Source of the DNA: Agelas oroides
Taxonomy: Eukaryota; Porifera; Demospongiae; Agelasida; Agelasidae
Assembly: GCA_949130485.1 (NCBI GenBank)
Contig: OX422187.1
Location: forward strand, 5,622,659-5,686,658
Reading direction: 5' to 3'
Length of the DNA: 64,000 nt
The position numbers were made by a program, and so were the translations under genes. The notes beneath the pieces were generated by a model. It worked only from the letters and a program-made list of their open reading frames with translations. It had not been told where the DNA came from and ran no database searches. Shown here one piece after another: positions 56,453 through 64,000 of this stretch (position 1 is the first letter of the stretch; every line of letters starts with the position of its first letter).

Positions 56453-59400
56453 ATGATGCAGGTTGAAGCTCCAGTTTACCGAAGAAGTGGAGGTATGTCT
56501 ATTCTCCAGGTGGTAGGTAGTATTGTGCATTATGTGGCAAACAGAACTACATTGCATTATTATGCATGCTCTCGGAATAGGAAGAATCCTTTGATCAAAA
56601 TTATCACCCTGGAAGCGAGGCTAGTCAGCAGAAGTGACTCCAAGAAAGCTATATTATACGTAGCTCATTCCACTCTATTGCTTGCCACTTTGGTTGGTAG
56701 ATAGCTAGGATACTGATACTCCAGTGTGCTTATGAAAATACATTTGCAGCGGTTTAGTGATGTAGCTAGATAAGTAGTACATAACTTGTATATCATTTTT
56801 TCCCCATGATTTTCCATGCATGACTATAATTCAGTGATTCCTTCAAAGGTATGGTTGGGATTTAGCAGACCAAAGTATAGAGAGATATGTCGCATGCACG
56901 TCAAAACTAACCACAACATCCTTTTCATTACTGTAGAAGTATGCATAAAATAGTAATCATAGAAAAATGCAGAGGGAAAGTACAAGTTTCAGTGGCTTCT
57001 CAGTTGGCTTCTGCATAAATGAAGAGAAGGTTATCTGTCACCAACTTGAGTTCAGAAAATAACTTGCTGACATTTCAACTGAATGCTCCACTTTCACCCT
57101 GATGACGACTGGAGCATTCAGTCAAAACATCGGCAAGTTATTTTCTGAGCTGAAGTTGGTAACAGATAACCTTCCCTTCATTTATCGAGAAAGTACAAGG
57201 TTGCATTGCCAATTTGCCTGATTTGTGTTGGCTATTGCCAAGCCTTAACCTCACCTTTTGTTATTATTCACACCATTCACCCACATGTTTGTGATCACAG
57301 TGACTCATAAGTCATAAAAACATGGCTGGGCATTTTCAATGCATATTTCACTTAAATATATAATAGGCACATTGAACAGCAATATGTATAAATGCTAAGG
57401 ATTACCCTTCCCCTGTACCATAATAGTGATGGGCAAGGGAATATTTACATTTTGGCAAGGACAATATTTTGACCTGGCCCACTCACATCCCACCCACTTC
57501 TAGGCTGCTACTTGGATTCTATGTGTGTTCAGTGGCAACATGGCATGATCTTGATTAGGCTATCCTTACAGCTACACCAGTACTATAGTTCACTAAAACA
57601 TAGGCTAGTGCTGTAATCGTATGAATAGAGGCACTTCATGGGGTAAATTGCAAGTTGAATGAGCATCAACATTCCAGTATATTGTCCATAAGCGCTGAAA
57701 CCCACTGCAGTACTGCGCATACTCTTATACCCCATACAGCTCTACCCTTCCCAGGGCAGCATCACCTGACCATGAGCAGGAAGGAGGATGCGTACATGAA
57801 GAGGAAGAAGCAAAGCGTGTGCAGAGTGTGGTGTGAAATGTGGTTCATTCTGGCCAGGTCAAGTGAGTGGTGAAGCAAAGTTACACTTCTAGATGATAAT
57901 TTCTTACAGAGATACTTGTGTTATACAAACCAAGCGTTCATAACCTTATTTCATAAGAGAACGTAGCCTCCCCCTGCCACACATTAAGAGGGAGGAGCCT
58001 GCATGAAATGTTATGCATGCATGAAATCAGCAGTAGACGTGCACTTTCTTATCTTCCATGTATCAGTGCTGTTGACTACAATCTCTCTGTTCTGTATTTG
58101 TGGTCAACCAGCTTTCTAAGGTATAAAGTAAGTAGATTCCTTGGTCAAATAGGGATGATTTGTGCAGTACTTACCCCATTTTTAATTTTATTTATATATG
58201 GTTTACCTGGGATGACCCAGTTAACAAGGAAATCCCCAATAGCACTTAGGCTAATTTTAAGGGGTTCCCCAGGACTGACGGCTTAATGTCCCCTCCAAAG
58301 GACACGAAGGAAAACCTTCTATTCAATTTTTGAGGTAGGGCTGAGTGCACCCAGAGGAGAAATAAATCTCTGCTGCAAGTGGGACTGGAACCTTGGACCT
58401 TTCGATCCACAGTCCAGTGACTAAATGGATAAGGACATGCATTACTAGTTTTTAAGTATAGGTTATTGCACTATGTCGAGGCTGTACGCTGTTTTAGAAA
58501 CCTGAGGGATGTTACATAATCAACGAGGGCGAAGCCCGAGGTGATTATGTAACATCGCGAAGGTTTCTATAAAACAGCGTAGAGCCGAGGCATAGTGCAA
58601 TAACCGACTTAGACTATGGGCGCGAATTTGTAGTATGATTCGTCACCTTACTATGGTTCATACTATAGTGCGCGGGCGGATTATGTAAGCGGTTTCCGTT
58701 TCCGGTATTGCATTTTTGAATTTTTGAATCGACGTGGCTGGTGTTGCTGTGCGTTGCTGCTGCTTTTTGACTGGAAAAGGATGAATTTGAGTACGCTTAG
58801 GCCACTAAAGGATCCCCGAAACATCTCTGGAGTAGAGGCAGAGTCGGATCGATGACGAAAGGCCTTTTGCCCGCGTTGACTTGAAACCAAGATGCTGCTG
58901 GTGCTCGGCCATGATGCCGATGGGCAGCTAGCTTGCTACCTAGCTGCTCTTGGAAGCTGGCGACCATGAAACATTGGTTCGAGCTGGCAGTAGAACGCCC
59001 AGCATCCCAGTTCCGCTGGGAGTGACGGCAAGCCAACGACTCGTCGAATACAAACTGGTCCTAGCGCTATCCCTGGATCACAACCGCCTGGCGAGTGAAA
59101 TTATCGTCGGCATCCGTCAGGATAGTGGCTAGCTGATGGGAAGCAGTCCAACCATGCGTGGTTCCACACACCAAGTAAGAACTACAGCTGCATGAATAAA
59201 ACTCGAAATTTGTGTGACACTTTGGCTGTTGTGCTAGCTAGTACTCAGTACAGTACGGGGGCTCTATACAGTGCTGGCAGTAGCTCTTCTAGTGAGTCCT
59301 GGGGAGAATTGGCCCTTCCATTGCAAAACAACAAAAAAGTTCTTAGGTTTCTAAACAGCATTTTAATGACCTTAGGTTTCTAAACAGCATTTTAATGACC

Positions 59401-62345
59401 TTAGGTTTCTAAACAGCATTTAATGGCCTGCCTGAGAGTAATTGCTTGATTTTAAATACCTAATTAACTTCAAAAGATCAAAGCATATTATGCATACCAT
59501 AGTCTAATAGGGGGTATTGTCAGCTCAAGCAGTACCATCAGCTGGTTAGAGGTAGCAAATGAAACATGATGATATTGAATTGCATTTCAGAAATGCAAAC
59601 AAAATTAAAATTTGCATTCTGGTAGGCGTGTCACTCAGAAACCCACAGTTGGCCATGTGAAGACTTGCCCAGTTTGCATGACCATACACAATTCCTAAAT
59701 GTACAAGTACATGAAAGGCACTGCTACGTGATACTTGAAGAGTTCAGAAGTGAAGGTAGTGTAAACCTGATGTTGGCCATACCACACCAAAATATTAATC
59801 ATATCTTAGAAAGCTGGTAGCTCCACTTTACCCATACACTGTGGCTGGTAACCCTTCTCAGGTGCATTAAGGACTGACTACTTTCCTTAAAACTGTGAGG
59901 CAGTGTAAATCACACTGGATTCATACTATGATCTTGATACTTGGTGAGAGCTTACTTGCCATCAAACTCTATCTAATTATGACGTCTGTTTTGACCACGG
60001 CCACATCCTTCTCCTAAGTGAAGAGAAAATATGTCGTCGGAAAGATTGCAAAACCCGGAGCAGTTCCCACTAGTGCTGGGGCCTCTGCTTTTGCTACAGC
60101 CAAGAGCAACAACAGTAGTAACTAGATCCCACTGGGGATCCAGAAATTTCTACCTGTAGGGAAAATACAAGAGTTTATGTCTCACTGATTCAATAAATTT
60201 GCATTTTTCGATGACAAATCACGCCATAGCTCTTTCAAATCTTCATCCTTCGTGCTCCCCAGGGAGATTCTGTAAGAACATACGACAGTGAAACCAACCA
60301 ATGCAGTAAACTTGGATTTTTCGGTGTGGAACTGCTCCCGGTAAGCGTCACTTTCACGAAGGCCAGCACCAAAGTTAACGCTTTATAGTGCTGGCTCCGC
60401 GACTCAATTGTAGGCGAAGACTGTTCTTTTCTACACTGAAATACCCTCCATCGTAGGTGCCAACTAGCAACTTACACACTGGATGGTCGATACTTTGATG
60501 GCAGAAACAGGCACTCAACTTAGCTACATCGATCGCTAGTTTCCACGGATCAATAATACACTTCCATAATCTTCTCCGCATTACGTAAAACCATTTAGTC
60601 ACGCCTTAACGCACCTGAGTTCACTTAGCCATTGGAAAGTCAGCGGTCTTTCACCAGGTCACTGTCTATATACGCTCCTCTCCACCTGACCACAATTGAT
60701 GGCAAGCAACTGTTGATGGTGCTGCTCGTCACAATATTTACCACTGGTTATGGACTCTAGGTGTCAATGCCGCTCTAATTGGAAGGCGCCTCTCTAAACA
60801 AGGCACCATAGGTGTCTGAATAAATTTTTTTCGCCAAGCAGCATGGAGTCTGAAGTCTGTTTGTAGTTATTTCTATTCTAGACGCAGCTCAATGAGAAAA
60901 CCCACTAGGCAAAAATTCATGACTTCTCCATAGTGTCTTTATCTCCAAAATTAACTATTTCTGTCTTATAATTAGCCCTCATGCCTCATGTCAGCACTAC
61001 TATATGCATTGTTATTGTATCATCCTCTAGGAATCACCTGCATTTTACTGACTCTCTTCCTGTTCGCTGCTGGAGCCCTGCTCATTCTGTTGACAGGTAT
61101 GAAGTATATATCACACTGCTTCACTTGCCACGGAGGGTGTACTCCTCTCTCCAACTCTCAGGAGAGAGGGGAGGACCACACTGCCCAAATCCCCCCCCCC
61201 CCCCCGTATGAGTTCTATACCAAGTACAGGGCCGTAGCCATCAGATTTCAAGTGGTCAGGTTACTAGTGCATACACAAGCATGTAACAGCTAGGAGGTCT
61301 GGGAGAATGCCCCCCAGAAAGTTTTGGAGTTTAGAGGCTATGAGATTGCTTCTGAAAGCATTTTTGGGCCAAAACGATGCTTCTTGGAGGCCAGACAACA
61401 GGGCTTCACATGCATGAATATCCACCTTTCCTGCCTATCGCGCACTGGTTCCAGCTTCCCGATCTTGCAAGCCACACCCTTCGCAGATGAGACTTGCAAG
61501 ACTAATCATTCACTTGGAGAAAGGAAAGTCGTATGGAGAAAGAGATTCTTTCACAATGCTCGCAGCCATCTCACAAGTTTTAGCATGTCAAATCCAAATG
61601 CGCATTGTGTACATGTGGGCCTGTCCACCAAGCAATTGCGCTAATTGACGATGCCAATTGCAAGCAAGCCATGAGTGAGGGGGAAAGTGGTCTGGACTGA
61701 CTGGACCGGGGGCTACGGCCCTGGAGTAGCTGTAGAACCAGAATAAGCAATAATAGGAAAAGGAAATTTTTGGTTATTGGTTTCACTTGTTTATTATCAT
61801 AAGCATCCCACAATTCTAAAGACCCATTTTGCCTGAAAATAGCCACAGATGCTTTGTGTGCATCCCAAGTCTATAATTAGAATTCTCACTCACATAGTAG
61901 ACCTGTCATCCATGTTATGGATCTCTCCTTCATTTGTCCATACTACCTAGCTCTGGGGGGCTTGGTTCACTGCCCCCAACTGACAGCAGCCAGTGTGTTC
62001 TGCTTCCTCATGGCCATCCTCGCAATCTCCCTTGGCTGCATCTGTTGCTGTTACCACTGGGTAAAAGACGAAGAAGACCTCCCCTTTGCGATCTTCTGCG
62101 TGGGCTACTGCCTCCTGCTGCTCTTTATATTCACGGTGGTCACCGGGACCACTGTTGTCTTCACTGAGTTTGACCTTATCTTCAATAATGTTGGTAATTC
62201 AACTTCAGTGCCTGCTTCTTGCGGCATGACAGAACTTCCATTTGGGACTCTCATATTATCTTATTTCTTGGGTGCACTTTTGGTTGTGATCTCATTCATA
62301 ACTGGTGCCGTAGCATTGGGGGCTACCAGTGATGTTGATGACTAA
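56453..62345 (+). CDS. Gene E: diverged four-span membrane protein, no PPxY
   Basis: Four exons give 207 residues from ATG 56453: 56453-56492, 57740-57862, 61031-61096 and 61951-62345, all joined in phase 1. Exon 1 has APVYRRSG where genes A-C have a PPxY exon. Exon 2 is basic (MSRKEDAYMKRKKQSVCRVW). Exon 3 is 66 nt, the same as in gene D, and codes for span 1 (CILLTLFLFAAGALLILLTG). Exon 4 codes for span 2 (SVFCFLMAILAISLGCICCC), span 3 (LLLFIFTVVTGTTVVF) and span 4 (LILSYFLGALLVVISFITGA), with one NST glycosylation site between spans 3 and 4 and an acidic end (DVDD). The start may instead be in an upstream exon at 55609. It is assigned to the array by exon layout, position and topology; sequence similarity is weak. 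Confidence 0.7.
57015..57185. repeat. Hairpin, arms about 75 bp
   Basis: ATAAATGAAGAGAAGGTTATCTGT ... TGAATGCTCCA faces TGGAGCATTCA ... ACAGATAACCTTCCCTTCATTTAT, with few mismatches, around a loop of about 19 bp. It lies in intron 1 of gene E. It does not carry TAGCCTCG ends. Confidence 0.85.
58461..58605. repeat. Foldback, GGTTATTGCACTATG ends
   Basis: GGTTATTGCACTATGTCGAGGC...GCTGTTTTAGAAACCT faces AGGTTTCTATAAAACAGCG...GCCGAGGCATAGTGCAATAACC. The inner part GATGTTACATAATCA / TGATTATGTAACATC continues the stem to a tip ACGAGGGCGAAGCCCGAGG. It lies in intron 2 of gene E. Confidence 0.88.
58606..61030. other. Rest of gene E intron 2
   Basis: A GC-richer block (58620-59180) and a mixed stretch (60000-60620) have protein-like short frames on the minus strand but no recognisable domain. 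A short repeat GTTGGA(T/A)...GCAGTTCC/GGAACTGC links 60060 and 60320. No exon is supported. Confidence 0.4.
59342..59428. repeat. 29-bp tandem repeat, three units
   Basis: CTTAGGTTTCTAAACAGCAT starts at 59342, 59371 and 59400. The third unit has lost a T and changes at its end. Confidence 0.93.
61190..61206. repeat. Poly-C tract
   Basis: About 16 C residues, in intron 3 of gene E, next to a repeat fragment of the 52592-52805 family (61250-61390). Confidence 0.9.
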
Positions 62346-62540
62346 TTTACTTACATAGACTGTTTGTGATGCCTTAGCTATGTGTGCATTTACTACACAT
62401 TTTTACATGGAGAGCGCGCGCCGAGAATCATAAACGCGTGACAGGAAGTAGCCATATAGGGCCTAGGGCTACTCTCTGTGTAGCCCCGCCTATATGTCCA
62501 TCCTTGCCGTGTGACGTGTCTCTGACTCTGACCGGCGGAG

Positions 62541-62576
62541 ATGGCGTCTGACGAACTCTTCCGGAGTGGACCACTG
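62541..62576 (+). other. Candidate first exon of a sixth gene (F)
   Basis: ATG opens MASDELFRSGPL and ends CTG|GTGAGC, a good donor in phase 0, just as the first exons of genes A-C do. It lies in a small CpG-richer block (GAGAGCGCGCGCC, GTGTGACGTGTC, ACAGGAAGTAG) with ETS-like and TGACGT motifs, 195 bp after the end of gene E. No second exon with PPxY was found before the window ends. Confidence 0.35.
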
Positions 62577-62931
62577 GTGAGCCAGATGTGTGTTCGGTAA
62601 CTGGTTGTTTACTAGTACGAACCTGACAGGAAAAGACCTGTGCATGGTAAATTATAGGGGGGACAAAGTTGGGGTCATCGCTAATTGATCTTCGTACTTC
62701 ACAAACTTTCTTGGCTCTTATCAAGAGGGGTTCCCGCTTTATCATACGCATGCAAAGATGTGCCACCCTCCTCTGGGCCTACATTGCATTCACGATATTA
62801 TGTCAATCAAGTTATGCACGCCATCTTTGAAGACAAAATGGCAGTGTCTTCATTTGGATAGACGAGTCACGCTTGTCCATCAGCAATTACTAAATTCTTG
62901 ACCCATAAACTTAGTAGCCACGTAAACTTAG

Positions 62932-62971
62932 TAGCCTCGTTCCAAGACTGTTTAAAATGGGAACGAGGCTA
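62932..62971. repeat. 40-bp foldback, TAGCCTCG ends
   Basis: TAGCCTCGTTCCAAGACT faces ATGGGAACGAGGCTA. It is the smallest copy of the family, 40 bp. Confidence 0.85.
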
Positions 62972-63453
62972 CCAGACTTTTCATAGGCTTGAAATTCAGA
63001 AACTTAGAGCACATAATTTTACACATGGTAGACTACTACTCTTGCCTCCCAGAATTAGCTTCTAGTCGCCCCTTGGTAAGATGCATTCACTTATTCTATA
63101 ATGTCATTGTCAAGTAGCTGGCTACCACATGATCACACTTAAGACATGTGCTGTTACATAATACACTGACTCAGTACACACAATTATTTTGCAAGTGTAA
63201 CCAAGCCCTTTTCCTGATATCTCTGGCAGGGCCTTGGGACAAGGCTAAAATGGATCCAGAGGGAGAGGCATCATACACACACACACACACGCCCTTCACA
63301 TAATACAAAATTCACGCAACCCAAGTAAGCCTCATACTAGTATTTTAGCTAAACTGTCCCACCTATTTAGCTACCAATGTCCCGCCCAATTTAACTAGCC
63401 ACAAAGTGTGGCTTAATTTGAAATCAGGAATAATCATAGGCAACGGAAGCATG

Positions 63454-63455
63454 GT

Positions 63456-63488
<33 letters not shown>
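63454..63488. repeat. Poly-G tract
   Basis: About 35 uninterrupted G residues, followed by a short C/G-rich inverted segment (GTGCCCCCCC / GGGGGGCAC). The length is unreliable by nature. Confidence 0.92.
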
Positions 63489-63489
<1 letters not shown>

Positions 63490-63929
63490 AGCACGTGCCC
63501 CCCCAAACCTTGAGGGGGGCACACACATTTTTGAGCGAGCCAGAGAACGCTTGACACTTGACTACCTGCAGCCTAGAAAAAGAAGACAGCAAGTGACAGG
63601 AGGTAAAAAGTACACGCCTTGTAATATTACCAGGTTACAAATGGAAGAAGTGGGTTAGCTTCCTGTAGTCTCGCGGCCATTCTGACCTTTTCCAGTACGG
63701 TACACTCTCTGAGCTACCCTCTCCCCTATGGCCACAAAGCAGCTGCCGCGCTACAACTGTGCCCCCCCCCCCCAAATTTGAAGTGCTTCCGGCGCCTATG
63801 ACAATGGTTTGCCAGAAGCTTCCACTTGACTTAACAACTACTCCACATGACACAGGTAATAGATTATGTAACTACATTCTGGTGGATGATTGTTACTGCC
63901 TTGTATATACTGTGCTGAAAAGAACCTGC

Positions 63930-64000
63930 GAATGTACTGCTCCACATAGAAACTAGAGGGGACTGCATTGGGGGAAAATGTTATCCAACATTGTGTTAGT
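63930..64000. repeat. Dispersed repeat, copy 3 of 3 (cut by window edge)
   Basis: TGCTCCACATAGAAACTAGAGGGGA corresponds to CACTACACATAGAAACTAGAGGGTA at 33198. The rest lies outside the window. Confidence 0.55.

Larger units (their letters stand above)
62577..64000. other. Right edge, repeats only
   Basis: It holds a 40-bp foldback (62932-62971), a possible pair of termini at 63194-63246 (AACCAAGCCCTTTTCC / GGCCTTGGGACAAGGCTA), a poly-G tract, and a third copy of a dispersed repeat at the edge. No exon is supported. Confidence 0.45.

Noticed and set aside
58681-59036. Two overlapping minus-strand frames in a GC-richer block
   Set aside because: They have Ser/Arg/Gln-rich composition without a known motif or fitting splice sites. 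It may be an old element, but nothing supports a gene.

Overview
This looks like nuclear DNA of an early-branching animal, most likely a sponge. The genes are split by GT-AG introns, GC content is low, the spaces are crowded with small inverted-repeat elements and microsatellites, and the protein families (neutral ceramidase, TMEM272-like proteins) are animal types. The sponge assignment is an inference from overall character, not proven by any marker. LEFT EDGE (1-5.4 kb): the last exon of an unrecognised plus-strand gene ends at 142. It is followed by a 45/57-bp minisatellite coding for a 15/19-residue repeat on the minus strand. The N-terminal half of a neutral ceramidase (six exons, 5324 down to 2179) is then read on the minus strand. 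MAIN BODY (5.6-62.3 kb): five genes lie head to tail on the plus strand, called A (5678-13656), B (15201-22204), C (25357-39646), D (48972-55031) and E (56453-62345). All five share one architecture: a short cytoplasmic N-terminus that in A-D carries PPxY (WW-domain-binding) motifs, then four membrane spans, on about five exons whose internal junctions fall in phase 1. They resemble the TMEM272-like family. A and B are a recent duplication that includes intron sequence, C is intermediate, and D and E are diverged. A possible first exon of a sixth gene lies at 62541. Gene A and the ceramidase are divergent and share a promoter of about 350 bp containing a perfect NRF-1-type palindrome and a perfect 33-bp foldback. 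MOBILE DNA: a young, nearly whole Copia-type LTR retrotransposon (26148-30452, minus strand) sits in intron 1 of gene C. It landed inside a small foldback element of a very abundant local family whose ends read TAGCCTCG...CGAGGCTA or TAGTCTCG...CGAGACTA. Copies range from about 40-bp hairpins to about 390-bp elements. Other elements are a hAT fragment with a BED zinc finger (30.9-31.3 kb), a pogo-like transposase remnant (46.5-47.0 kb), mariner-like MITEs, large inverted repeats, a tRNA-like unit and many tandem arrays. HOW THE GENES MAY WORK TOGETHER: membrane proteins with N-terminal PPxY motifs are typically bound by NEDD4-type ubiquitin ligases. The array could therefore be a locally expanded set of ligase adaptors or substrates, with the motif lost toward the right (two in A-C, one in D, none in E). 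This is inference. Exon structures were read by eye from splice signals, reading phase and similarity between paralogues. No transcript data were available.
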